From contig SUVL01000014.1 in the NCBI GenBank assembly GCA_015062005.1, forward strand, positions 1 through 64,000: a DNA stretch of 64,000 nucleotides, given 5' to 3'. The notes under the pieces are model-generated. The model was not told the DNA's origin. It worked only from the letters and a program-made list of their open reading frames with translations, and ran no database searches. The stretch comes from Akkermansiaceae bacterium. GTDB lineage: Bacteria > Verrucomicrobiota > Verrucomicrobiia > Verrucomicrobiales > Akkermansiaceae. Numbering within the stretch: the first letter of the stretch is position 1; each line of letters opens with the position of its first letter. Of this stretch, positions 35,795-43,842 are shown one piece after another. The position numbers and the translations under genes were made by a program.

Positions 35795-36187
35795 TTAGAG
35801 AGTTTTGGTAAGTTGTTCAATGCGGGTGCGGACTGAGGCGTCCGTCACGTTGTCGCCCACCTTCACGGTGAGCCCGGCGATAAGGGAGGAATCCACCTGC
35901 CATTCGTAGTTCAGTCCGGCTTGACGGGCGTTCAATTTTGCCTGGATGGCGGCCTGCTCAGCCTCGGTCAGCGGCACGGCGCTGGTGATGGTGGCGGTGT
36001 GGGCGGCGCACTCCAGTCGCACCAGCTCGGTGAAGGCGGTGAGGAGGGCCAGGTAGTTGCGCGGCTTATCCGCGGCAATCTTGTCGGCCACCTGGCGCAC
36101 GATGCTTTCATCCATCAGCCCGTCGGCGCCGATGCAGAGCCGCATGAGACGGCGCGCCTGGGCTTGTACTTCTTTACTGATTTTCAT
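35795..36187 (-). CDS. atpH: ATP synthase delta subunit, short
   Basis: 130 aa, against the usual 175-185. The C-terminal part, with YEWQVDSSLIAGLTVKVGD and the final RTRIEQLTK helix, is typical of the region that binds subunit b. The N-terminal helical domain that caps F1 is much reduced (about 80 residues remain before the linker). The start codon at 36187 is followed by a normal protein with no sign of frameshift upstream, so the shortening looks genuine. It belongs to the peripheral stalk. Gene order and 15-bp spacing from atpF support the call. Confidence 0.88.
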   Translation of the reverse strand: MKISKEVQAQARRLMRLCIGADGLMDESIVRQVADKIAADKPRNYLALLTAFTELVRLECAAHTATITSAVPLTEAEQAAIQAKLNARQAGLNYEWQVDSSLIAGLTVKVGDNVTDASVRTRIEQLTKTL

Positions 36188-36202
36188 GGCTGCGCGGCAG
36201 AA

Positions 36203-36715
36203 TTAGAGGGACTTGATGGCTTCATCGTTGATGGCGCGGTGGTCGGCATCGCTCAGCACCTTCCCGGTCACGCGGGTAGTGACTTCGGCCACCAGACGGG
36301 CGAACTCGCCCTTCAGCGCATCCTTTTCGCGTTGGGTGTCCATTTCGGCCTGCTTGTGGGCGTTTTCGATGACGGCCTGGGCTTCGGCGCTGGCCTTGGC
36401 GGAGAGGTCGGCCTGCAGGCGGGCGGCAGTCTGGCGGGCCTGCTCCACTTCCTTCTTGCCGGATTCGCGGGCTTCGTCGAGAATCTTCTCGCCGGTCACC
36501 TTCACATCGGCCAGCTCCTGCTGGCTGCGGGCGTGCATTTCCTCGCCCTCCTGGATGCGCTGGCGGCGTTCCTCCAGCTGCTTGAAGATGGGCTTGATGC
36601 CGAAGCACACCACGATGGCGGCCAGGATGCAGAAGGCAATGAGGTGGGCGATGAACGCATCGGTGTGCAGACCGAAATTAGTGACCAGGTCCTGAATATC
36701 AGCGGCAAGAATCAT
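36203..36715 (-). CDS. atpF: ATP synthase b subunit
   Basis: 170 aa. One membrane helix near the N-terminus (FIAHLIAFCILAAIVVCFGI), then a long charged coiled coil (PIFKQLEERRQRIQEGEEMH onwards) that forms the peripheral stalk. Only one b gene is present, so it should form a homodimer. It follows atpE by 110 bp with a hairpin in the gap. Confidence 0.94.
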   Translation of the reverse strand: MILAADIQDLVTNFGLHTDAFIAHLIAFCILAAIVVCFGIKPIFKQLEERRQRIQEGEEMHARSQQELADVKVTGEKILDEARESGKKEVEQARQTAARLQADLSAKASAEAQAVIENAHKQAEMDTQREKDALKGEFARLVAEVTTRVTGKVLSDADHRAINDEAIKSL

Positions 36716-36774
36716 GGTTGTAAGTTGCTTTGGTTAAAGACGGAGATTTTTTTAAGAATGGGGGAAAGGGGAAG

Positions 36775-36809
36775 GGGCATGCCGTTTGCTTGAATGGCCC
36801 GGCATGCCC
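36775..36809 (-). promoter_or_regulatory. Intergenic hairpin between atpE and atpF
   Basis: Arms GGGCATGCCG and CGGCATGCCC, loop of about 15 bases, right after the atpE stop codon. No T-tract directly follows, so read-through is expected. A stem here can protect the 3' end of the atpE message. Confidence 0.65.
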
Positions 36810-36825
36810 GCGGGCGTAGCATTGC

Positions 36826-37029
36826 TTAGCCCATGAAGATGGCCACGAAGGCCACACCTTCCACAAGGGCGGCCAGAATGATGGAGATGGTCAGCACCTG
36901 ACCGGAAGCACCGGGGTTGCGGCCGGTGGATTCAGCGGCCTTCATACCGATGAGACCAATGCCGAGACCGGCACCGATAACAGCCATGCCGGACTTGATA
37001 GCGGCGGTGGCAAGAGCGGGGAGCATCAT
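36826..37029 (-). CDS. atpE: ATP synthase c subunit (ring proteolipid)
   Basis: 67 aa, two membrane helices joined by the polar loop ESTGRNPGA. The ion-binding residue is Glu57 in ALVEGVAFV. Na+-type rings carry an extra Gln in helix 1 and Ser/Thr after the Glu; here helix 1 lacks Gln and Gly follows Glu57, so a proton-driven ring is predicted by the family rule. Many copies per enzyme are needed, which fits the hairpins on both sides of the gene. Confidence 0.95.
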   Translation of the reverse strand: MMLPALATAAIKSGMAVIGAGLGIGLIGMKAAESTGRNPGASGQVLTISIILAALVEGVAFVAIFMG

Positions 37030-37068
37030 TGTTGTTGTTTTTCTATTGTTTGTTGTTTATTGGTGAAA

Positions 37069-37106
37069 CCCGCAGCGTCACGCTTTACTTCATGATCCGC
37101 TGCGGG
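37069..37106 (-). promoter_or_regulatory. Intergenic hairpin between atpB and atpE
   Basis: Arms CCCGCAGCG and CGCTGCGGG around a 20-base loop, in the 88-bp gap between atpB and atpE. It could block nuclease entry or slow polymerase between the two genes. Confidence 0.6.
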
Positions 37107-37117
37107 AAAATGGTCGT

Positions 37118-37996
37118 TTAGTGGGCTGCGTGTTCTTCGCCATCGCCCACCTGGGTCTTCAGGAAAATGGCTGTGAGCATCAGGAACACCAGGGCCTGCA
37201 CGAAGCCTACCAGGATTTCCAGACACATGAAGGGAAGCATGGCAACGGCGTTGCCCAGGATGCTGCCGCTCACGATGCTCATTTGCTCCAGAATGGCCTC
37301 ACCGGCGAAGATGTTGCCATAGAGACGGGCGGCCAGTGCCACCGGGCGGATGCCGATGGAAAGCAGCTCGATGAGCCCCACGAAGAAGAAGACAGGCAGC
37401 AGCAGGTTCTTCAGCATGCCGGTGAGCCCGCCCTTGGGCCCGAAAATGTGCAGCACAAAGTGCTTGATGCCCTGTTCCTTGATGCTCCAGATAAACCAGA
37501 GCAGGGTGTAGAACAGACCGAGGAAGAGGGTGATGTTCAAATCTGCATTGGCGCCGCGGAAGAGGGGGTGGCCGTTGATGGTAATCTCACCCACGCCGGG
37601 AATAAGACCCATGTAGTTGCTGGTAAGAATGAGCAGGAACACCGTGGCGAAGTACCAGATGTACTTGCCTGCCAGTTTCTTGCCGATGAGCCCTTCCACA
37701 AAGTTGTACAGCAGCTCGAATACCCACTCCACAAAGTTCTGCAGCCCGCTCGGCACGCTCTGCATCTTGCGCGTGGCCAGGCGCAGAATGATGGTGAGCA
37801 GCACCACGGCTATGGTCATCATCACCATGGAGTTGGTGATAGGCAGGGAGTGCCCCGGCCAGAATGGCAGGTCGATGTTCCACAGCACTGGTGCATCGGT
37901 AGAAAGCCCATGGTGGCCACCTTCCTCAGAAGCACACGCCACACCACTCATCAGCATCATGATACCAAAGGCAAATTTAGAAAGAAGAGATTTCAT
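37118..37996 (-). CDS. atpB: ATP synthase a subunit
   Basis: 292 aa. A probable signal-like N-terminal segment (LLSKFAFGIMMLMSGVACA) is followed by 5-6 membrane helices. The essential arginine lies in ALAARLYGNIFAGEAIL, and helix 5 ends the protein. The subunit forms the half-channels that carry ions to the c-ring. First gene of the operon a-c-b-delta-alpha-gamma-beta-epsilon; no atpI precedes it. Its promoter is at 38010..38037. Confidence 0.95.
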   Translation of the reverse strand: MKSLLSKFAFGIMMLMSGVACASEEGGHHGLSTDAPVLWNIDLPFWPGHSLPITNSMVMMTIAVVLLTIILRLATRKMQSVPSGLQNFVEWVFELLYNFVEGLIGKKLAGKYIWYFATVFLLILTSNYMGLIPGVGEITINGHPLFRGANADLNITLFLGLFYTLLWFIWSIKEQGIKHFVLHIFGPKGGLTGMLKNLLLPVFFFVGLIELLSIGIRPVALAARLYGNIFAGEAILEQMSIVSGSILGNAVAMLPFMCLEILVGFVQALVFLMLTAIFLKTQVGDGEEHAAH

Positions 37997-38009
37997 CGCG
38001 ATTAGTATC

Positions 38010-38037
38010 AGACTAGCATTTTTCCCCGCAGAGTCAA
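38010..38037 (-). promoter_or_regulatory. Sigma70-like promoter of the ATP synthase operon
   Basis: Minus strand TTGACT (38037..38032), 16-bp spacer, TAGTCT (38015..38010), then 13 bp to the atpB ATG; the predicted leader is only about 6 nt. Confidence 0.65.
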
Positions 38038-38067
38038 GGATAAAATCCTGTTAGTAGCACAGAAAAA

Positions 38068-38781
38068 TCATAGATACCTCTCGCATTCTTCCAGCGTTTC
38101 CTTCAGGTGGAAGGTGCTTCCGCTGGAGTCGTTGGCGGGCAGGGGAATATCGCTGAGCATCAGGGCTGCGTCGTAAAGGGCAGTGCTCTCGCGGAAGTGG
38201 GCTTCAAAACGAGCGGCAAAGGTGGCGAATGCCTCTTTCGGTGCGCTGATGCCTATCGGGTTCTTTATGTCCAGGAACAGGCGCAGGAGAATGAATTGCT
38301 GAGCTTCTCCACCTGAGGCCAGTGCGTTGAGGATGCTTTCCGTTTCAGCCTCACCCCAGGGGCTTGACATCCAGCTGGTCAGCATGGCGGCTCTGGCGTA
38401 GATGCCTCCGGCGCCTTGTTCCGGCAGCCAGGGGACTGGCAGCAGGGTGTCGTGCACAATGCGGCGCAGTTCATCGATGATGCGCTGATGCTGGTTCAGT
38501 GATTCCAGCGCCGGGCGTTCCTGCACCAGCCATATCCAGAGGATATCTTCCCAGATTTGCGCGGCGTATTCTTCCTGCGGATTGCGGAAAAGCTGGTAGA
38601 GCGGGCGCAGGTAGGCGCAGCATTCGGCAGCGGTACCGGCGGGCAGGTGCCCGTTGAACACGCAGGCGAGGTCGTAGCCGGTCAGCCCCGCACCTTGTTT
38701 GGCAATGATGCCGCGCAGCAATTCCCGACTCTCAGGATGCGTGAAATCCTTATGCGGGTCGCTGAGGTGAAACGCAGGCAT
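38068..38781 (-). CDS. Hypothetical helical protein downstream of rseP
   Basis: 237 aa, no signal peptide or membrane span, mostly helical, with aromatic-rich stretches (IWEDILWIWLVQERPAL; SWMSSPWGEAETESIL). I do not recognise the family. The ATG follows the stop codon of the protease gene with no gap, so it is translationally coupled to it. A cytoplasmic partner or an unrelated passenger are both possible. It ends 72 bp before the ATP synthase operon start. Confidence 0.7.
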   Translation of the reverse strand: MPAFHLSDPHKDFTHPESRELLRGIIAKQGAGLTGYDLACVFNGHLPAGTAAECCAYLRPLYQLFRNPQEEYAAQIWEDILWIWLVQERPALESLNQHQRIIDELRRIVHDTLLPVPWLPEQGAGGIYARAAMLTSWMSSPWGEAETESILNALASGGEAQQFILLRLFLDIKNPIGISAPKEAFATFAARFEAHFRESTALYDAALMLSDIPLPANDSSGSTFHLKETLEECERYL

Positions 38782-40215
38782 TTACTTGGAGAAAACCGGC
38801 TCGGGTAACTTCGGTGTTTTCTCCTCGGGGCCGCCCACCATATCGCCTACGTCCTTGAAGGTGACGAAGATGAAGAATGTGAGGAGAAGGAAGAGGAAGC
38901 CGGTCTGAATCCACTCCAGAAGCTTGCCTCCCACCGGGCGGCGGAAGATGATTTCCAGCGTGCCCAGCACCACATGCCCGCCGTCCACGATGGGCAGGGG
39001 CAGGATGTTCAGCACAGCCAGGTTCACATTCAGCACCACGGCGAACCAGAGGATAAGCTTCCAGCCGTTCTCGGATTCGAGCATCTGGTACAGGTAGTTG
39101 CCGATACCTACGGGGCCGGAGAGGTGCTCCATGCCCACACTGCTGCCGGGTGCTGCTACTTTGGCCAGGGTTTCGCCCATCCAGCGGAAACTCTGGTTAA
39201 TCTGTTCCTGCACGCCGGGGTGCTCGGTGCGCAGCTCGTTATCCAGCCCGCCCCACACAAAGCCCATGATGGGGCGTGCTCCCTCCAGTCCCTGCCAGTT
39301 GGCCGGGACGGCGGGAGTGATAGTGGCGGTAACTTCGCTGCCGTCAGCATTTTGCAGGGTGAGTTCCACGGCGCCCTTTTCGGCGGCTTCCAGCACCGGC
39401 ACCGGGGAGAACACCGGGGTGCCATTCAGCTTTACGATGCGCTGCCCCTTGACCAGTCCGGCCTGCTCTGCCGGGGAGCCGGGAATAATATCGCCGATGA
39501 CAGCGGGAGCTGCGGGCATAATGCCCACCTGGCGCATGCCGGTGCGCTGCCACCATTTGGTTTCCGGCAGCTTGTAGCCGCTTTCAATGGTAAGCTGCTG
39601 AGTGCTGCCATCAGCCATCGGTCGGTCGATGGTGAAGGTAATCTTTTCATGCTCACTCATGGCCACGAGCTCGCGCACGCCTTCCATGTTGCCCACCCAT
39701 TTCTCCACGGGCTGGCCATCAATGGCGCGGATGCGGTCACCCGGCAGCAACCCGGCCTGCGCGGCGGGGGAATCCGCCGGAATGTAGCCAATCGTGGTGG
39801 TTGGCAGTTCTCCCACCGGCTTGCCCACTATCCACACGATGACGGCAAAGAAATACGCCAGCAGCAGGGAAGCCAGCGGACCGGCCGCGGCAATGATGAC
39901 CTTATCCAGCGGCTTGAGCGGCTTCAGATCCTTGGGAATCTCAGCTTCGCCCTCGATGCTCTGCATATCAGCCAGCTGCGGCAGGGAGACGAAGCCGCCC
40001 GCGGGAATCCAGCCGATGCCCCACTGCACCCCGTTTATCTTCTTCTGCCAGATGGGCTTGCCGAACCATATCTGGAAGCGGTCGATATACGCCCCGCGCC
40101 ACTTGCCCGCCAGGAAATGCCCCAGTTCGTGCACAAAAATCATCACGTTGAAGAACATGACGACCAGGAAAATCAGCCACACGGTCTCAAGGGTGGAAAG
40201 GATGGTACTAATCAT
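38782..40215 (-). CDS. rseP: RseP/site-2-type zinc metalloprotease (M50)
   Basis: 477 aa from the ATG at 40215, chosen because the promoter at 40231..40259 overlaps a start further upstream. The active site HELGH lies in the first membrane helix (FVHELGHFLAGK), and the third zinc ligand is in NILPLPIVDGGHVV. Two PDZ domains lie between (around GYIPADSPAAQAGLLPGDRI and IPGSPAEQAGLVKGQRIV). It cleaves membrane proteins within the bilayer, such as anti-sigma factors or leftover signal peptides. The substrate is not in the window. Confidence 0.94.
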   Translation of the reverse strand: MISTILSTLETVWLIFLVVMFFNVMIFVHELGHFLAGKWRGAYIDRFQIWFGKPIWQKKINGVQWGIGWIPAGGFVSLPQLADMQSIEGEAEIPKDLKPLKPLDKVIIAAAGPLASLLLAYFFAVIVWIVGKPVGELPTTTIGYIPADSPAAQAGLLPGDRIRAIDGQPVEKWVGNMEGVRELVAMSEHEKITFTIDRPMADGSTQQLTIESGYKLPETKWWQRTGMRQVGIMPAAPAVIGDIIPGSPAEQAGLVKGQRIVKLNGTPVFSPVPVLEAAEKGAVELTLQNADGSEVTATITPAVPANWQGLEGARPIMGFVWGGLDNELRTEHPGVQEQINQSFRWMGETLAKVAAPGSSVGMEHLSGPVGIGNYLYQMLESENGWKLILWFAVVLNVNLAVLNILPLPIVDGGHVVLGTLEIIFRRPVGGKLLEWIQTGFLFLLLTFFIFVTFKDVGDMVGGPEEKTPKLPEPVFSK

Positions 40216-40230
40216 AGGAATCTGAACCAC

Positions 40231-40259
40231 ATGCTAGCAAAGGCGAAAAGAGTATGCAA
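40231..40259 (-). promoter_or_regulatory. Sigma70-like promoter of rseP
   Basis: Minus strand TTGCAT (40259..40254), 17-bp spacer, TAGCAT (40236..40231). The predicted start falls about 9 nt before the ATG at 40215, again a very short leader. Confidence 0.65.
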
Positions 40260-40350
40260 GTGTGGACTTTGACATGTGCCGTGCTATTAAAACTGTCTAA
40301 ATACTACTTTTTTGCTGGACATACATCTGGTAGTGTGTTAGGAAGGGACC

Positions 40351-42252
40351 ATGAAGCGATTAATGCTGGTGAGTCTGCTGGCCTTGTGGCCTTTGGGAGC
40401 CGATGCCGGGATAGAAGCGATGAAGAACCTGCAAAAGCCGGAGCAGGGGAAGGTTGCCGTTTTGTCATTCGGAGGCGAGGGCGGGCGCGAGTTCATGCTG
40501 GATGGGGTGCCGTTCCAGATCCGCTCAGGGGAGATTCACCCGCAGCGCGTGCCGCGCCAGCACTGGCGGCACCGCATTCGCGCGGCCAAGGCCATGGGGC
40601 TGAACACGATTGCTTTCTATACCTTCTGGAACGCACTGGAGCGGCCGGATGGAAGCTGGGATTTCAGTGGGCGCAATGATATCGCGGCTTTCATCGATAT
40701 GTGCCAGGAGGAGGGCATGTGGGTGCTTTTCCGCCCCGGCCCCTACGTGTGCGGTGAATGGGACCTGGGAGGGTTGCCCACCTATCTGCTTAAGGATGAC
40801 GAGACCAGGCTTCGCTACACCGGCAATGCGCAATTCATGGAGGCTCAGACCCGCTATCTGGAAAAGATGGCTGAGATAGCCATTCCTCGTCTGAGTAAAA
40901 ATGGCGGCCCCATCCTCATGATGCAGCTGGAGAATGAATACGGCAGTTATAAGAGCGAGCACGACGAAATGGCCTACATCGAATGGCTCAAGAATTTCTG
41001 GGAAAAGAAGGGCGCCGGGCCTTTCTATTTGTCGGAAGGTAGTTCGCCGCACCACCTCCGCTTTGTGCCCAAGGGGGTGGCCGTGGGGCTCGACCCTGCG
41101 GATAATGCCTGGCAGATGCAGACCGCATTGCGCGTAGCCCCCGGGGTGCCGGTGTTCAGCAGTGAGACTTATCCCGGCTGGCTGCGCCACTGGGGCGAGG
41201 GGAACTGGACCCCCAGCCGCAATGCGCTCAATTCCGTGCGCTGGTATATGAAGGACGGCGTTTCGTTCAACCTCTTCGTGCTGCATGGCGGCACGAGTTT
41301 CGGGCTCACAGCCGGCGCCAATACCAACCCGGATGGTACCAACTTCCAGCCCGACCTGACCAGCTATGATTATGGCGCCCCCATCGGTGAGAACGGTAAT
41401 CTGACCAGGGAATATTTTGAATACCGCGATATCATCAAGGCCGCCCTGCCGGACGCTGCGAAGCTGCCTGATCCGGTGCAGCCTGTGGCCATGGAGGTGC
41501 CGGCTTTCACGCCCCGCAAAGTGTGTGCTTTCCATGAATTGCAGGCACCTCATCGCAAGGGTAAATACGAGCATCCCATGACGCTGGAAAGCCTGGGGCA
41601 GAATCAGGGTATTGCCATCTATAACACCAAATTGCCTGCCGGCCCTGCGGCCACGCTGCACTGCACACCTCAGGACTTTGCCTTGGTTTATGTGGATGAC
41701 CAGTTCATCGGCACTATGGATCGCCGCTTGAACCAGCGTAGTATCGACCTGCCGGAGCGCAGAAAGGATGCCGTGCTGAAGGTGGTGGTGGATACGTTCG
41801 GCCACGTCAATTTCTCCAAGTTCATGGAGAAGGATCGCAAGGGGCTCATCGGCAAGGTGTCGCTTGGTGATAAACCTCTGACCGGCTGGCGTGTTTCCAC
41901 GATAGACCTTGAGAAGTTCCACCCCCGCCGTGCAGCAAGGGCCCGGGGAACGGAGAAGGGGGCATACTACCGCGCCGATGTGGAGCTGCAGAACCCCTCC
42001 GATACCTTCCTGGACATGAAGGATTGGCAGAAGGGCTATGTGTGGGTGAACGGGCACCTGCTGGGGCGCTACTGGAATGAGGGACCGCAGGAGCGTTTGT
42101 ACTGCCCGGGTGAGTTGCTGAAAAACGGCAGTAATGTCATCGAAATATTGGACATGCACATGACCACGGATACGCCGCCTGCCATTTCCGGCAAGAAGGA
42201 GCGTAATATGGAGGTCCGTAAGTACACGAAGAGCCTCAACAACCAGTGGTAA
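40351..42252 (+). CDS. Secreted beta-galactosidase, glycoside hydrolase family 35
   Basis: 633 aa. A signal peptide (KRLMLVSLLALWPLGADA) is followed by the GH35 TIM barrel from FMLDGVPFQIRSGEIHPQRV. The acid/base is Glu196 in QLENEYGS and the nucleophile Glu272 in SSETYPGW. RPGPYVCGEWDLGGLPTYLL is the standard GH35 signature. C-terminal beta-sandwich modules (from about residue 425) include a galactose-binding-like fold. It removes terminal beta-galactose from glycans in the periplasm or outside, consistent with mucin O-glycan use. Shine-Dalgarno GGAAGGG precedes the ATG. Confidence 0.94.
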   Translation: MKRLMLVSLLALWPLGADAGIEAMKNLQKPEQGKVAVLSFGGEGGREFMLDGVPFQIRSGEIHPQRVPRQHWRHRIRAAKAMGLNTIAFYTFWNALERPDGSWDFSGRNDIAAFIDMCQEEGMWVLFRPGPYVCGEWDLGGLPTYLLKDDETRLRYTGNAQFMEAQTRYLEKMAEIAIPRLSKNGGPILMMQLENEYGSYKSEHDEMAYIEWLKNFWEKKGAGPFYLSEGSSPHHLRFVPKGVAVGLDPADNAWQMQTALRVAPGVPVFSSETYPGWLRHWGEGNWTPSRNALNSVRWYMKDGVSFNLFVLHGGTSFGLTAGANTNPDGTNFQPDLTSYDYGAPIGENGNLTREYFEYRDIIKAALPDAAKLPDPVQPVAMEVPAFTPRKVCAFHELQAPHRKGKYEHPMTLESLGQNQGIAIYNTKLPAGPAATLHCTPQDFALVYVDDQFIGTMDRRLNQRSIDLPERRKDAVLKVVVDTFGHVNFSKFMEKDRKGLIGKVSLGDKPLTGWRVSTIDLEKFHPRRAARARGTEKGAYYRADVELQNPSDTFLDMKDWQKGYVWVNGHLLGRYWNEGPQERLYCPGELLKNGSNVIEILDMHMTTDTPPAISGKKERNMEVRKYTKSLNNQW

Positions 42253-42255
42253 GGC

Positions 42256-43500
42256 TTACAGTGGCAGCCCGCGGGTGCATTTCTCCTCGCGGATTTGCTG
42301 GAGCCCTGCGTGAACCAGGCGCAGGGCTACCGCCCAGGCGATGAGCCCCAGCACCAGGAACCGCAGCAACCCGAACTCTGCCAGCCAGGAGGTATTCCAC
42401 ACCAGGTGGAGCACCACTGGAATGAGCGCGATACGCAGGAATCGCGCATCTGCAAAGGCGGCCCAGTCAATGCCGGTGGAGTTGTAGTCGCGCAGGCCTT
42501 CGGCGATGCGGTGCTTCATGGCCAGCCAGTAGGCTCCGGCGGTGATGGCGGTCCACACAATGTGGCCGAAGGGGGTGATGAGCGCCCGCACCTGCATGAC
42601 GGCATCGGGGTTGATGAGGCTGGCGTTCTGGGCGATGGCGTACCCCTGCGCAGGGTTGATGCTGGTGATGAGTTCTGCCGCAGTGGAGCTGCTGATAAAG
42701 CGCACAAGCTCTGCAAAGGTATAGCCGGAGCTTTCGAAGGCTGCAAATCCTGCGCCCACACCGGCACCGAGCAGCAGCCCTGTGAGAATGCGGCCGTTGC
42801 GCCGGCTCCCGGCGATGAGGACTGCGGCCATCAGTTTGGCCGGTTCTTCAATGGGACCGGCAATCCACGCCAGCAGGTTGGGGCTTACGGCAACCAGTGC
42901 CAGCGCAAAGATGAGCGACATCAACCCACCGTAGAACATGGCCCGCATCACTTCCAGAAAAGGAACTTCCCTCCGCACGTTCAGTTCGAAAAAGAACACG
43001 GCCACGCAGAAGGGAATGGCAAAGTTACCCACAAACATGAGCCCGGGTACCAGATTTGGATTCTGGAAGGTATTGCATGCCCAGTTGAATCCGAAATAAA
43101 GCACGATGCACCCCAGCAGCATGCGGGCAAAAATCCAGGGGCTTGGCCAGGCGCTGCTCACCGCATGCAGCGGAGGAGTTGTGCCGGCGGTGCCGCAGCA
43201 GAATATATCCAGCACTTCTTCACGGCTGTGGTGGCGGAATACATCTGCAAAGAAATGCCATAACGAGAAACCTCCCAGCCCGTTCAGCCCGGTTATCTCG
43301 TCTATCGTTCCGGTCTGGCCGTGGTGCAGCAGTTCATCCACGTGCAACGGACAGCCGCACTTGCTGCTGCGTATTTCTGTATCCGTGGCGATGATGCCGC
43401 TCCTGAGCATTTCCTGCAGCTCCTGCAGCGTGTAGGGACCGTCCTGTTCCCCATTGGTATGCTGGACATAGTAGGTCTCTGGTGCTGCGGACTCTGGCAT
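42256..43500 (-). CDS. PrsW-family membrane protease with N-terminal GYF_2 domain
   Basis: 414 aa. Residues about 7-55 (YYVQHTNGEQDGPYTLQELQ) are a GYF_2 domain, usually a protein-binding module. A linker and about 8-9 membrane helices follow, with the PrsW motifs GPIEEPAKLMAAVLI (EE), FAAFESSGY and FGHIVWTAITAGAY. PrsW proteases cut anti-sigma factors in some bacteria. The GYF module could select the target. The gene converges on the GH35 gene with 3 bp between the stop codons. Confidence 0.86.
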   Translation of the reverse strand: MPESAAPETYYVQHTNGEQDGPYTLQELQEMLRSGIIATDTEIRSSKCGCPLHVDELLHHGQTGTIDEITGLNGLGGFSLWHFFADVFRHHSREEVLDIFCCGTAGTTPPLHAVSSAWPSPWIFARMLLGCIVLYFGFNWACNTFQNPNLVPGLMFVGNFAIPFCVAVFFFELNVRREVPFLEVMRAMFYGGLMSLIFALALVAVSPNLLAWIAGPIEEPAKLMAAVLIAGSRRNGRILTGLLLGAGVGAGFAAFESSGYTFAELVRFISSSTAAELITSINPAQGYAIAQNASLINPDAVMQVRALITPFGHIVWTAITAGAYWLAMKHRIAEGLRDYNSTGIDWAAFADARFLRIALIPVVLHLVWNTSWLAEFGLLRFLVLGLIAWAVALRLVHAGLQQIREEKCTRGLPL

Positions 43501-43572
43501 GCGGGCATCGTACTCTCCGTCTGTCTGCCTGTCAAGTTTTAATGCCTGTTAAATTGATGCCGGGCGCTGGTG

Positions 43573-43724
43573 CCACATGTGTCCCAAAGATTATGAGAAA
43601 ATAGCCCTAAACGATATAAGAGCATAGTGTTCTGTGAGAAAATTCGTAGTGGGGTATCAGACACTTCACCATCGGCAGTAAGCTTTCATTTGCTTCTCTA
43701 TCGGCGTAAGCCGCTAACTTTCAA
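43573..43724 (+). repeat. Dispersed 152-bp intergenic repeat, copy 2
   Basis: About 91 percent identical (14 mismatches by eye) to the reverse complement of 126..277. It is followed by a duplicated TCAATCGTAAAT stretch (about 43727..43755) and the perfect palindrome at 43758..43781. The gap 43501..43842 contains this, plus the promoter of the next gene. Confidence 0.85.
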
Positions 43725-43757
43725 TTCGTCAATCGTAAATTGTCAATCGTAAATCCT

Positions 43758-43781
43758 CGTGTCCCAAATCTTTGGGACACG
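43758..43781. repeat. Palindrome of the repeat-family end sequence
   Basis: CGTGTCCCAAA and TTTGGGACACG with a 2-base centre: two ends of the 152-bp repeat family joined head to head. A short relic or a protein-binding site are both possible. Confidence 0.8.
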
Positions 43782-43808
43782 TGTGGGCCGAATTCGGTCT
43801 TCTTTTCC

Positions 43809-43836
43809 TTGCTATTTGGTGGGGGTGTGCTAGAAT
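43809..43836 (+). promoter_or_regulatory. Sigma70-like promoter giving a leaderless mRNA (uracil-DNA glycosylase)
   Basis: TTGCTA, 16-bp spacer, TAGAAT. The -10 ends 6 bp before the ATG at 43843, so transcription should start at or next to the A of the ATG. Confidence 0.7.
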
Positions 43837-43842
43837 GTGAGC

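Noticed and set aside
40268..40300. A promoter for the GH35 gene with TTGACA at 40268
   Set aside because: The -35 is good but no acceptable -10 stands at 16-18 bp; left unannotated.
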